Shown here piece after piece: positions 8,606-16,805 of a stretch of 40,588 nucleotides of DNA. The stretch's first letter is position 1; each line of letters opens with the position of its first letter. The stretch lies in the NCBI GenBank assembly GCA_964423645.1, contig CAYRFE010000029.1, positions 1 through 40,588 on the forward strand. Direction: 5' to 3'. Under the pieces are notes generated by a model. The model saw nothing but the letters and a program-made list of their open reading frames with translations. It was not told the DNA's origin and made no database searches. Made by a program: the position numbers and the translations under genes. Source of the DNA: CAYRFE01 sp964423645 [NCBI: uncultured bacterium] (GTDB lineage Bacteria > Macinerneyibacteriota > Macinerneyibacteria > Macinerneyibacteriales).

Positions 8606-11104
8606 ATGAAGAATAAACTACTGTGCAGTATTGTCGTGGTATTTTTATTGGTGTCGTTTCGGTATTCTGTTTACGCACAAAAAACCATTCAAATCGACAA
8701 AAAAGGCGCATTGCTGCGCGTAAAGATTGAAAAAACAAATGCCGCACATGATCTGAAAAAGTTTCTGGAAAAAAACAAAGGATTCATACTTGATGAGGCA
8801 AACTATGATGGCGTTATTTCGCTGATATTGGAAAAAGGTGAAGTGTCAGTATTGGCGCACAAAAAGGGTGACACGTATACTGTTATTAAATCGCGTAATG
8901 AGCGTTATGACCCGGCTACAGGTTTACGTTTGAAGGATTTTTACACCGTCACAGAGAAATATGAATCTGATGTATACACAACTGAAAAGGTAAAAAGATA
9001 TTATCTTAAAGTTGTTGATGCGAATACACGCATCATTCTTAATGAGCATTTAGATTTGAATTCTGCAAATTCTCTTGACGGATTTTTGTATGCCAAACTC
9101 AAACCATTGTTTCCCGTAAAACTTTCCATTACATTGGATTCGGAAGACGTTCTGACCTATGTTGAGTACGCACAGGAAATACTTGCCGCAGGTCAGAATG
9201 TAAATGCAGGGATCGGTGCATTGGGGAAGACCATGCTTATGGCGGCAGTCGCTCAAAATAAACATGACATTGTTGAGTTTCTTGTAGCGAAGGGTGCGGA
9301 TATTAATGTCACAGACAGCAATGGGCAATCAGCAATTTTTTACGCGCTTACAAACGGTAATAAAAAAACGCTGGACTATTTGAAAGAGAAGGGGGCACGA
9401 ACGAATGTTGTTGATAAAAAAGGACAATCATTTGCGGCACTAGAGCGAAAATTCCTTATTGATTTTTTTGTAGACGCGATACAGAACAATGACTACATGT
9501 TTATGCAGTCACTTCTTGCACAAAAAATTGCCATTGATCAACCATCCTCACGTGGAGTGTATCCTTTTGACGAAGCGGTACGAAATCCGAACAGACGAGC
9601 CTTTGACATGATTTTGTCCTCAGGATTCAATCCCGGTTCGGGAAAAGGATCGAATCCTGAATATTCGTTATTACTTACTGATTTGCGGTATGGAAATGGT
9701 GAAAAGGTGGAAACACTTTTACAATGGGGCTATCGATTATTTAAAGGCTCAAAAGATAACGAATCTGCGATGGATTACGCATTGGTAAATCAAAAAAAGG
9801 ATACAGTATTGCTTTTCATGAACTATAACGGGCCATCGTTTATTACCAAAAATAACCATATTTTTATGTTCAAAACGGATCAATCGGAATTTTATGAACG
9901 ATTGTATACACAATCTTCGTTTGGTATCGATGACTATGCGTTAAACCAAATACTGACAAAATTGCCTCGTGAGTCGATTGTACGACTTATACAAACAAAA
10001 AAAATAGCATCAGAGAAATTTTTTCACGATTATATAAAATACAGCAAAGAAAATCCAGACCCAACAATTCACAAAGAGCTTCTTACCAATGTCATGATCA
10101 TTAAGAAATTCGCGCAAGGCGGGATGCTTATGAGCGGAGGGATGTGGGAAGTGGTGAATAGTGCGTTTAAAGAGAAGAATGACGCACTCCTTGCAGCTAT
10201 CGCACAGGAACCACTCTTACAGGAGATAAGTATGTCACCCGAATATGGAAGTGCATATGGGTTGTCTCAAGCACAAAAATCTTTTCGCGGAAGTATATCA
10301 TTCGGTGAGTTTATTGCATCCACCGATAGAATCGATATTATGAAAATTGTTGTGGCGACAGTATCCAAAACAGTCAAGAAACGAACACTCCTCCATTACG
10401 CCGTAGCAGAAAATCAGATCGCAATGGCACAGTTTTTACAAAAACAAGGTTATTCCGTTGATGATGAATATGACGGAAAAACCCCTCAATCATTGGCTAT
10501 TCATTCTAATAATCAGGAAATGATAAAGGCATTGAATATTGTAATAGTAGTAACCCCGAAAGATGAGTATTATACCGCTTTGAAAAAAGATGATGTCGAA
10601 GGATTAAAACAAGCGCTTGCAAAAGGAGCGGTCATTGATTTTTATTATAATATTCTCACTGCAATAAACACTAAAAGTTTTAAAGTACTGCAATACATCG
10701 TCGAGGAAGGAAATCTTGAATTTTTAAAAAACAAGCACTATAACGATCAAATCTACACCGAACACGATATTTACCTTGCATTAGCAGGTATGCATGGAGG
10801 AGACCCTGCTCCTGTTTACATATGGGAAGCAGCGATCAAGCGGGGATTGAAATTTGAAAAAAGCCCCGAGGGTTATGAGCGAAATTTGCTTTATACATGG
10901 CTCTCCGCACTTAATTATGAAAAAGATGTTGAAGTTTTTAAGTATGTATTATCCCTTGGTGTTGATTATACAAAAAAATACGGAACAGAAGGATCGATAG
11001 AAGATAGATTAAAAACCAAGGCAAAAAATAAATTATCGACAGGCTATATGCGATATGTAAGATTATATGAAGCGCTTCAAGCGTATAAGAAAAAAAAGAA
11101 GTGA
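8606..11104 (+). CDS. Exported ankyrin-repeat protein (paralogue 2)
   Basis: An 832-residue protein with a signal peptide (MKNKLLCSIVVVFLLVSFRYSVYAQ). It follows the same plan as its upstream neighbour. An N-terminal domain (about residues 26-195) ends in an almost identical hinge, EILAAGQNVNAGIGALGKTMLMAAV, against EKIIAAGQNVNERVGELQETMLIAAV in paralogue 1. Diverged ankyrin repeats follow (IVEFLVAKGADINVTDSNGQSAIFYAL is clearest). The end is a similar YTKKYGTEGSIEDRL motif and a Lys tail. It starts 17 bases after the first copy, with a weaker SD (AAAGG), so the two are likely co-expressed. Apart from the shared ends the repeats have diverged strongly, which would suit different binding partners, but that is inference. 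Confidence 0.9.
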   Translation: MKNKLLCSIVVVFLLVSFRYSVYAQKTIQIDKKGALLRVKIEKTNAAHDLKKFLEKNKGFILDEANYDGVISLILEKGEVSVLAHKKGDTYTVIKSRNERYDPATGLRLKDFYTVTEKYESDVYTTEKVKRYYLKVVDANTRIILNEHLDLNSANSLDGFLYAKLKPLFPVKLSITLDSEDVLTYVEYAQEILAAGQNVNAGIGALGKTMLMAAVAQNKHDIVEFLVAKGADINVTDSNGQSAIFYALTNGNKKTLDYLKEKGARTNVVDKKGQSFAALERKFLIDFFVDAIQNNDYMFMQSLLAQKIAIDQPSSRGVYPFDEAVRNPNRRAFDMILSSGFNPGSGKGSNPEYSLLLTDLRYGNGEKVETLLQWGYRLFKGSKDNESAMDYALVNQKKDTVLLFMNYNGPSFITKNNHIFMFKTDQSEFYERLYTQSSFGIDDYALNQILTKLPRESIVRLIQTKKIASEKFFHDYIKYSKENPDPTIHKELLTNVMIIKKFAQGGMLMSGGMWEVVNSAFKEKNDALLAAIAQEPLLQEISMSPEYGSAYGLSQAQKSFRGSISFGEFIASTDRIDIMKIVVATVSKTVKKRTLLHYAVAENQIAMAQFLQKQGYSVDDEYDGKTPQSLAIHSNNQEMIKALNIVIVVTPKDEYYTALKKDDVEGLKQALAKGAVIDFYYNILTAINTKSFKVLQYIVEEGNLEFLKNKHYNDQIYTEHDIYLALAGMHGGDPAPVYIWEAAIKRGLKFEKSPEGYERNLLYTWLSALNYEKDVEVFKYVLSLGVDYTKKYGTEGSIEDRLKTKAKNKLSTGYMRYVRLYEALQAYKKKKK

Positions 11105-11145
11105 TACGGAGAATAGTTTTTGAACTTACCGTATAGTATCTATGT

Positions 11146-11300
11146 CTACCCAAAACCCCTACTGTGAAAATCCGGAGGAGAGCAGAGTGGTTTTATGCTA
11201 CAAAAAAGAAAATATAGTGGGTGCATACAATAGGGCAGGGGCAAGCCCTGCCCCTACAGTTTCCTAGAAAATAAAGCAAAATTGGAACTAATAGGAATAA
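11146..11300 (-). repeat. Dispersed hairpin-repeat element, reverse copy with variant core
   Basis: Read on the minus strand it has the same frame as the copy at 12455-12600: a CTTTATTTTCTA flank, a GC-rich palindrome, CACTATAT, then GGATTTTCAC and GGGGTTTTGGGTAGAC. The palindromic core here is different: GGGCAGGG (11233-11240), loop GCAAG, CCCTGCCC (11246-11253). This same stem occurs inside the transposase gene at 29389-29407. The element sits alone between the second ankyrin gene and the TPR gene. Confidence 0.7.
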
Positions 11301-11345
11301 AATATGTTTAACGTTTAGAGAAACCGAGAAACTAAGGAGGAATGT

Positions 11346-12341
11346 ATGAAGTGGGGATTAGTTGTTTTGTTATTTTTTGTTCACGTTGTAGTATTTGCAT
11401 CGGATTTTGAAAACAATCTGAGCGAAGCTATGTCACTACTTACGCATAACAAGCACAAAGAAGCTGAAGTGATATTTCTGGCACTTGAGAAAGAACAGCC
11501 TGATAATCCGGACGTTATCTATGGTTTGGCGATATGCGCATTGAGCAAAAAAGAATATAAAAAAAGCGCAGAATTATGTGAAAAAGCTATCGAGATCAAA
11601 AAAGATGCCCGTTATTACTATATACTTGGCGCCGCAAACGGAATGATCGCGCAAAAATCGAATATTTTCAAACAGATCGGCTTTATCAAAAAGATTCGCG
11701 GAGCATTTGAAGAATCCTGCAGACTTGATCCGAAATATATCGAACCGCGTATGGCGCTTGTGCAGTATTACCTTATAGCTCCGGGTATTGCAGGTGGCAG
11801 CATAAAAGAAGCGTTACGGTATGCTGATGAGATTGAAAAGATTGACAAACTTCAGGGGCATTATGCTCGCACAAGTATTTATAGTCATGAAAATCAGTAT
11901 AAAGAACTTCTTGAGGAATATAAGAAAATTACCGCGCTTGATCCTAAAAGCTATAATCCTTATACCGGAATGGTAAATTGCTACATCGGTTTAAAAGACG
12001 GTCAAAATGCTTTTGCAACAATTGCGAATGCTGAAAAGTTGTTTCCCGAGCAAAAGTTATTGTGGATGTATCAAAAAGGAAAGATATCAGCCGAGTGCGG
12101 TATAGACTTGGAAACAGGCGAAAGTGCTTTGAAGGAATATGTCACCAAAAAACTCAACAATTCTTTACCGCAACCAAGTTATGCATATTGGCGTTTGGGA
12201 ATGATAGAGGAGAACAAGAAGAATAAAGACGCGGCGATAGAGCATTATAAAACTGCAATTAATCTTGATAAAAATAATAGTTATGCGAAGAAAGCTTTGG
12301 ATAAGCTTACAAAATCTGATGAAAAACGGTCAGGCAGATAG
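11346..12341 (+). CDS. Exported TPR-repeat protein
   Basis: A 331-residue protein with a signal peptide (MKWGLVVLLFFVHVVVFASD) followed by tetratricopeptide repeats. The clearest units are AMSLLTHNKHKEAEVIFLALEKEQPDNPDVIYGLAICALSKKEYKKSAELCEKAIEI near the start and AYWRLGMIEENKKNKDAAIEHYKTAINLDKNNSYAKKAL near the end. In between lies a segment similar to that in spirochaete and proteobacterial TPR lipoproteins (DPKYIEPRMALVQYYLIAPGIAGGS). TPRs act as protein-binding scaffolds; the partner is not evident. AAGGAGG lies a few bases upstream of the ATG. The gene is flanked on both sides by copies of the dispersed hairpin repeat, so it appears to be its own unit. Confidence 0.88.
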   Translation: MKWGLVVLLFFVHVVVFASDFENNLSEAMSLLTHNKHKEAEVIFLALEKEQPDNPDVIYGLAICALSKKEYKKSAELCEKAIEIKKDARYYYILGAANGMIAQKSNIFKQIGFIKKIRGAFEESCRLDPKYIEPRMALVQYYLIAPGIAGGSIKEALRYADEIEKIDKLQGHYARTSIYSHENQYKELLEEYKKITALDPKSYNPYTGMVNCYIGLKDGQNAFATIANAEKLFPEQKLLWMYQKGKISAECGIDLETGESALKEYVTKKLNNSLPQPSYAYWRLGMIEENKKNKDAAIEHYKTAINLDKNNSYAKKALDKLTKSDEKRSGR

Positions 12342-12454
12342 AAAAACAAGTAGCATGAATCATCGTGTCGTTGTATGAAAAATTTTTATTTTACATAATA
12401 GGGTGGGTAATGTGGAATGACAGATCTGAGACTTTTACCAAACTACTATTTTTT

Positions 12455-12600
12455 GAATTTGTGCCCACCTCAAACCCCTCCCGTGAAAATCGGGAGTGGC
12501 TTAAATTGTTATATAGTGGGGACGTCGTCCCCCCCCCCGTTTTTTTAGAAAATAAAGATAATTTGTAAATTTTGAATTTTGCGAAGGTCTCCATTTGCTA
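12455..12600 (-). repeat. Dispersed hairpin-repeat element, reverse copy
   Basis: On the minus strand the order is an AT-rich flank with GCAAAATTCAAAATTT, CTTTATTTTCTA, the palindrome GGGGAC-gac-GTCCCC (hairpin 1), a short spacer, hairpin 2 (CTCCCG and CGGGAG arms, here 12478-12483 and 12491-12496), then GGGGTTTGAGGTGGGCACAAA. It matches the plus-strand copies at 24024 and 40223. A run of ten C bases (12529-12538) extends one arm of hairpin 1. Most of the 321-base gap between the TPR and lipoprotein genes is this element; there is no gene in it. Confidence 0.75.
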
Positions 12601-12601
12601 A

Positions 12602-12630
12602 TTTACATAAAAGCAACGTTGTAGTATACT
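12602..12630 (+). promoter_or_regulatory. Sigma70-type promoter for the lipoprotein gene
   Basis: TTTACA (12602-12607) and TATACT (12625-12630) with a 17-base spacer. Transcription would start near 12637, upstream of GGGAGG (12651-12656) and the GTG start at 12663. The promoter begins directly at the edge of the repeat element. Confidence 0.72.
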
Positions 12631-12662
12631 GAGTTGTTATTATAAATAACGGGAGGTGCGGT

Positions 12663-13208
12663 GTGAGAACAAAATTATTTCCTGCTGTATTTCTATTGGT
12701 GGTTATTTTCATTATCTCATGTGCAAGGTCCTCGTTTGATAAAACCGTTGTTCTTCTTAAGGGTGATCGTGTAACACTTAAAGAGGGTGGACACATGATA
12801 GTCGGTACTTTGGGAGAAAGTGGCACGACTGAACTGTTGTTTAAAGATGAGGGGCGCACTGTAGGTACGTTTCATGGTGATGCATTTGTGACAACGATGG
12901 ACAAAGTTAACGCCGATGTCTTGAAGGCGGAATATGGTGATTTTTTTACCTGCGGAGCTCCGGGAGTACAATCGGCAGTGCAAAACATGAAGCCATGCAT
13001 TTTTGTGGCTTCCAACGATGAAATACGACGAAGAATTCAAACGATAATGATCGAGGTGCGGAAAAACACCGTTCCTGTCGTACACATCACTTTTGCGCCG
13101 ATAAAAATTGAGTCATACCAATGGAACGGTATGAATGTCAATGATACCGCCGGGATTCAAATCGTCTATGTAACCGAAGTCACGATGCTATCGGCAACAT
13201 ATTTTTAA
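12663..13208 (+). CDS. Predicted lipoprotein (unknown function)
   Basis: A 181-residue protein starting at GTG. GGAGG six bases upstream decides this start, and no ATG is available nearby. The N-terminus MRTKLFPAVFLLVVIFIISCARS is a lipoprotein signal peptide with a lipobox ending in Cys at residue 20. The mature part contains short beta-type segments (VVLLKGDRVTLKEGGHMIVGTLGESGTTELLFKDEG and VPVVHITFAPIKIESYQW) and no domain I recognise. It has its own promoter and converges with the minus-strand lipoprotein gene 52 bases downstream. Confidence 0.82.
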   Translation: MRTKLFPAVFLLVVIFIISCARSSFDKTVVLLKGDRVTLKEGGHMIVGTLGESGTTELLFKDEGRTVGTFHGDAFVTTMDKVNADVLKAEYGDFFTCGAPGVQSAVQNMKPCIFVASNDEIRRRIQTIMIEVRKNTVPVVHITFAPIKIESYQWNGMNVNDTAGIQIVYVTEVTMLSATYF

Positions 13209-13260
13209 AAGGCCAATCTCCTTGCGGCACGAAATGCATTGACCATTTGGCAATTTGTTG

Positions 13261-14109
13261 TCATTTACTTTTTGTTAGTTTCTCTTTCAGCATCTCCACA
13301 TGGTTCCCAATATCTTTAAGTCCGGAAGAACCGGTATTTTTGAGTTCTGTATAGAGTACACTTCCTATCGCACGCAGCCAAAATAAATTCGATTCAACCG
13401 GGCCAGTTTTTTTCTCGATCTTCGCAATGTTTTCCGCAAGAAGATCTCGTATTTCCGGCGGAAGTTTCGGATCATCTTGAAGTTTTTTTAATTTTACAAG
13501 CCCATCTTGGACGTTCCCCTTTTTGATATCGATAATTCCGTCCATAAGAAGGTATGGCCAATTAATATCAGTGATTTTTGACAGCAAAAACAAGTGATAT
13601 TGCGCGATATCATATTTTTCATTGTAAATACAGGCAATACTTATGATCATGTGAAACATAATCTGTTCATATTTTTGAGAATACTCCGGCGAATCGTTGT
13701 TTATTGTAATATTTGATAACGAAAATTCATGATTCGATGTTTCCATAAGATTCAAATTGATGCACACCATCGAACGGACGAGATGTGCAAGACTTTTATG
13801 CGATACAGATGATTCCGTAGAATCAAGAATTAGAGCCGTTTCGGCAAGTGCAGGGATATTTTTTTGTGATGTTGCCCATGAATATGCAAGTAATAATCGC
13901 AGATCATCTTTTTTTACCCGAGATATATCCGCCACATTACTCGCTTGTGAATGGATCAACGGTACCAGTCCCTTTGAAAGGGTGTAATATGATTTGTAGG
14001 TAATCGATGATGTTATTTTGTGTAAACGATCATGTTCGGTAGAAGGTTTTGAACATGAAAGTAACAGTATGAATGAAAAAAAAATCAGACCCGGTGTGTG
14101 TCGTTTCAT
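13261..14109 (-). CDS. Predicted lipoprotein with TPR-like helices
   Basis: A 282-residue protein with a lipoprotein signal peptide (MKRHTPGLIFFSFILLLSCSKPS, Cys at residue 19). The rest is predicted largely helical, with paired-helix stretches such as LLLAYSWATSQKNIPALAETALILDS and KYDIAQYHLFLLSKITDINWPYLLMDGIIDIKKGNVQDGLVKLKKLQDDP that look like diverged TPR units. I cannot assign a function. The start follows AGAAGGAGAA on the minus strand. It is transcribed divergently from iorA, with its own promoter in the shared 146-base gap. Confidence 0.78.
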   Translation of the reverse strand: MKRHTPGLIFFSFILLLSCSKPSTEHDRLHKITSSITYKSYYTLSKGLVPLIHSQASNVADISRVKKDDLRLLLAYSWATSQKNIPALAETALILDSTESSVSHKSLAHLVRSMVCINLNLMETSNHEFSLSNITINNDSPEYSQKYEQIMFHMIISIACIYNEKYDIAQYHLFLLSKITDINWPYLLMDGIIDIKKGNVQDGLVKLKKLQDDPKLPPEIRDLLAENIAKIEKKTGPVESNLFWLRAIGSVLYTELKNTGSSGLKDIGNHVEMLKEKLTKSK

Positions 14110-14133
14110 ATGTTCTCCTTCTGTGGTTCAGTA

Positions 14134-14162
14134 AGTATACTTGTAAGACATATTTTTAGCAA
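14134..14162 (-). promoter_or_regulatory. Promoter for the minus-strand lipoprotein
   Basis: On the minus strand TTGCTA (14157-14162), 17 bases, then TATACT (14134-14139). It is about 24 bases upstream of the ATG and SD of the gene at 13261-14109. Confidence 0.6.
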
Positions 14163-14178
14163 GTTATGAAATCGAATA

Positions 14179-14207
14179 TTGACTTTTTGCGTCTTCCGAG
14201 ATAGGAT
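14179..14207 (+). promoter_or_regulatory. Candidate promoter for iorA-iorB
   Basis: TTGACT (14179-14184), a 17-base spacer and TAGGAT (14202-14207). The -10 box has two mismatches to consensus. The start of transcription would be near 14214, leaving a 40-base leader with AAGGAG (14245-14250) before the ATG at 14256. Confidence 0.5.
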
Positions 14208-14255
14208 ATTTAATAGAGTGTAGCGAAAAACCATTTCTGTTGATAAGGAGATGTT

Positions 14256-16115
14256 ATGAAAAATATGGGAGTAATGCTTGTAGATACCCATGCAGTGAAT
14301 GAGATCGTCATAGGCAATACCGCATTGGTCAGGGCAATGGTTGAAAGCGGAGTTCAGGTAGTGACGTCGTACCCCGGTTCACCGACACCTGAAATCGCAT
14401 CAGCGATATTTTCGATAAAAAATGATGCTCGTCCTTTCTATTTTGAATATTCAACCAATGAAAAAGTGGCCACAGAGGTCGCGTTTGGTGCGTCGGTCAA
14501 CGGACATTTATCATGTGTGTTTTTTAAAAGTGTCGGCTTGAATGTAGCCGCCGATTCTTTTGTCCAACTGGCACATATGGAGCTCATCGGGGGAATGGTT
14601 ATCATTATTGGTGATGACCCCGGGGCGAATTCATCACAGAATGAACAAGATAATCGACATATCGCCAGATTGAGCTATACGCCGATATTTGAGCCTGCAA
14701 ATCCTCAAGAAGCCTATGATATGTTTTGCGAAGCGGCGACGCTTTCCAGACTGCACAAAATGCCGATTATTATACGTTTGACGACGCATGTGTGTCACGC
14801 TAAGCAAAAAGTGTCCTTTCGTGCGTTACCGACGATCATTCATGATCGGTCACCGCAATTTTCACCTCAAAACGGTCCGTATATACCGATTACAAAAAGT
14901 GTCTACCCCATGAAACGGAAAGCATTAACAAAGTTGTCAATGATCGCTCAATATGCAGATACACGCATAGATACATACCCTTACGAAGAAAAGACACCGA
15001 AAGGTATTATTACGACAGGGCTCCCTTACTTATCGCTTAAAGATGTTGTGACCGCACATAATGTTTCGATCGATATTTTTAAAATGGATATTGTATATCC
15101 TCTTCCGAGAAAAAAAATATGTGCATTTCTTCGCGCGCACGAAGAAATCAAAATACTTGAAGAATTGGATGATGTGATTGAACGTGATGTCAAAATGATC
15201 GCCTTCGAAGAAGGTATTCGAGTTCGTATAATCGGAAAAATCGAACAGGAAGATTGGGTAGGTGAATATACTGCCGAAAAAGTTCAATCCATACTCAATC
15301 GTGTATGGCCTGATATGGTACCGGCATTATCACACAAGGTTGCGGTGATACCCCCGCGTCCCGCACAAATGTGCCCCGGGTGCGGTCATCGTTCCGCATT
15401 CTATGCGATTAAAAAGGCGTTAACAGGAAGTGAAATAACGGTTGCAGATATTGGTTGTCATACATTGGGATATCTTGAACCGTATCAAATAGGACAAGTG
15501 CTTTTATGCATGGGGCATTCGTGCGGTACTGCCGCCGGATTGACCCTTTTCAATACTACACGCCGAGTGATCGCTTTCCTCGGTGATTCTACGTTTTTTC
15601 ACGCCGGTATTCCCGGTATCGTGAATGCGGTGTTCAATAAGCATGATTTTACATTAATAGTCATGGAGAACGGAACGACTGCAATGACGGGACATCAAGA
15701 TCACCCCGGTTCGGGACATAATGCCAATGAAGTTGTCGATGCGATCCCGATTCGACGGGTACTTGAAGGTCTTGGTGTCACATCAATTCGAGAGGTTGAC
15801 ACATATAGTCAGGCGAAATTATCACAATTACTTACTGAAGCGATGAATGAGAAAGGATTTAATGTGATTATTGCACGTCATCCGTGTATGTTGAAATATA
15901 TGCGGGAGCAAACACGTAAGCCTGATTTTAAACGTCGTCACGTCGCTATTGACCAAAACACTTGTGATAAAACACATATATGTGTCGAAGCATTCGCATG
16001 TCCAACTTTTCAGCGACAGGATGATGGTTCTGTGATAGTCAATAACGATCTGTGTATCGGTGACGGATCATGTATTCAGACGTGTCCGGTAAAAGCCATA
16101 CAGCCTCAGAAATAA
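14256..16115 (+). CDS. iorA: Indolepyruvate ferredoxin oxidoreductase, alpha subunit
   Basis: The 619-residue catalytic subunit. It oxidatively decarboxylates aryl pyruvates (from aromatic amino-acid transamination) to aryl-acetyl-CoA using thiamine diphosphate and passes electrons to ferredoxin. Visible parts are an N-terminal pyrimidine-binding half (GNTALVRAMVESGVQVVTSYPGSPTPEI), the MCPGCGHRSAFYAIKKAL segment near residue 370, the ThDP/Mg motif starting GDSTFF at residue 443 with NGTTAMTGHQDHPG, and a C-terminal ferredoxin-like tail. In that tail the cysteines are C570, C576, C582 and C600, C606, C610. The second cysteine of each expected cluster motif is replaced (T573 and D603). An AAGGAG SD is present. 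iorB follows after 9 bases, forming the complete two-subunit enzyme. Confidence 0.93.
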   Translation: MKNMGVMLVDTHAVNEIVIGNTALVRAMVESGVQVVTSYPGSPTPEIASAIFSIKNDARPFYFEYSTNEKVATEVAFGASVNGHLSCVFFKSVGLNVAADSFVQLAHMELIGGMVIIIGDDPGANSSQNEQDNRHIARLSYTPIFEPANPQEAYDMFCEAATLSRLHKMPIIIRLTTHVCHAKQKVSFRALPTIIHDRSPQFSPQNGPYIPITKSVYPMKRKALTKLSMIAQYADTRIDTYPYEEKTPKGIITTGLPYLSLKDVVTAHNVSIDIFKMDIVYPLPRKKICAFLRAHEEIKILEELDDVIERDVKMIAFEEGIRVRIIGKIEQEDWVGEYTAEKVQSILNRVWPDMVPALSHKVAVIPPRPAQMCPGCGHRSAFYAIKKALTGSEITVADIGCHTLGYLEPYQIGQVLLCMGHSCGTAAGLTLFNTTRRVIAFLGDSTFFHAGIPGIVNAVFNKHDFTLIVMENGTTAMTGHQDHPGSGHNANEVVDAIPIRRVLEGLGVTSIREVDTYSQAKLSQLLTEAMNEKGFNVIIARHPCMLKYMREQTRKPDFKRRHVAIDQNTCDKTHICVEAFACPTFQRQDDGSVIVNNDLCIGDGSCIQTCPVKAIQPQK

Positions 16116-16124
16116 GGAGAAAGT

Positions 16125-16691
16125 ATGATATTCAATATTTACATGATAGGTGTAGGCGGGCAAGGTATCGGTCTTTTAAGCGAAGTATTGATCCGTGCGT
16201 GCGATTATGCAGGATTACATGTTTGCGGAGTGGACACACACGGACTGGCACAACGGGGAGGGACGGTCGAGTCTCATCTGCGCATCGGCGAGGTGTTTTC
16301 TCCGTTAGTGCAACCCGGTCATGCGGATTGTGTGATTGCATTGGAACGGCAAGAGGCCATGCGGGGGTTACTCGGTTATGCAAAGAAGAAGGGCACTGTC
16401 GTTTTTTATGATGCGCAGTGGCAACCGCTTTCTGTGCGGCTAGGACGAGTGGGAGCTCAAGATCTCGATCAGATCAATCAAACAGCCGTTGATCACGACA
16501 TTGTACTGCATCGAGTGTTTGACGAACATCTTGAAGATACACGAATGCAAAATGTAGTTCTTTTAGGCTACTTAAGTAAGAATGGCATTATTCCGGGGGT
16601 TGCACAAGCCAATTACGAACACGCGCTTGAGGATCTTTTAGATGCTCATTTACGCGAGAAAAATATGCAGGTTTTTTCACGGCATGCATAG
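16125..16691 (+). CDS. iorB: Indolepyruvate ferredoxin oxidoreductase, beta subunit
   Basis: The 188-residue gamma-type partner of IorA, of usual length. It has the glycine-rich start of the family (IYMIGVGGQGIGLLSEVLIRACDYAG) and the conserved DTHGLAQRGGTVESHLRIG segment, then DCVIALERQEAMRG. The start follows AAGGAG seven bases upstream. Together with IorA it would form the cytoplasmic heterotetramer that handles indolepyruvate and related aryl pyruvates. No ferredoxin or aminotransferase gene is next to it. Confidence 0.93.
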   Translation: MIFNIYMIGVGGQGIGLLSEVLIRACDYAGLHVCGVDTHGLAQRGGTVESHLRIGEVFSPLVQPGHADCVIALERQEAMRGLLGYAKKKGTVVFYDAQWQPLSVRLGRVGAQDLDQINQTAVDHDIVLHRVFDEHLEDTRMQNVVLLGYLSKNGIIPGVAQANYEHALEDLLDAHLREKNMQVFSRHA

Positions 16692-16771
16692 ATGAGTATA
16701 AAAAACTTGCAAAGTGATAGTATAAACAATCATGACAGTATGTAAATATTGAAGTATTCTACAGTTTCTGA

Positions 16772-16799
16772 TTGACTTTTTTCCATAGTAATCTATGAT
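16772..16799 (+). promoter_or_regulatory. Sigma70-type promoter placed for a leaderless mla transcript
   Basis: TTGACT (16772-16777), a 16-base spacer and TATGAT (16794-16799). The mlaE ATG is at 16806, six bases beyond the -10 box, which is where transcription normally begins. No SD sequence fits between them, so the mRNA probably starts with AUG. Confidence 0.68.
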
Positions 16800-16805
16800 A
16801 TCCGC

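Noticed and set aside
12365-12568. Small 67-residue open frame
   Set aside because: It runs through the hairpin-repeat element, has no SD and its second half is translated repeat sequence.
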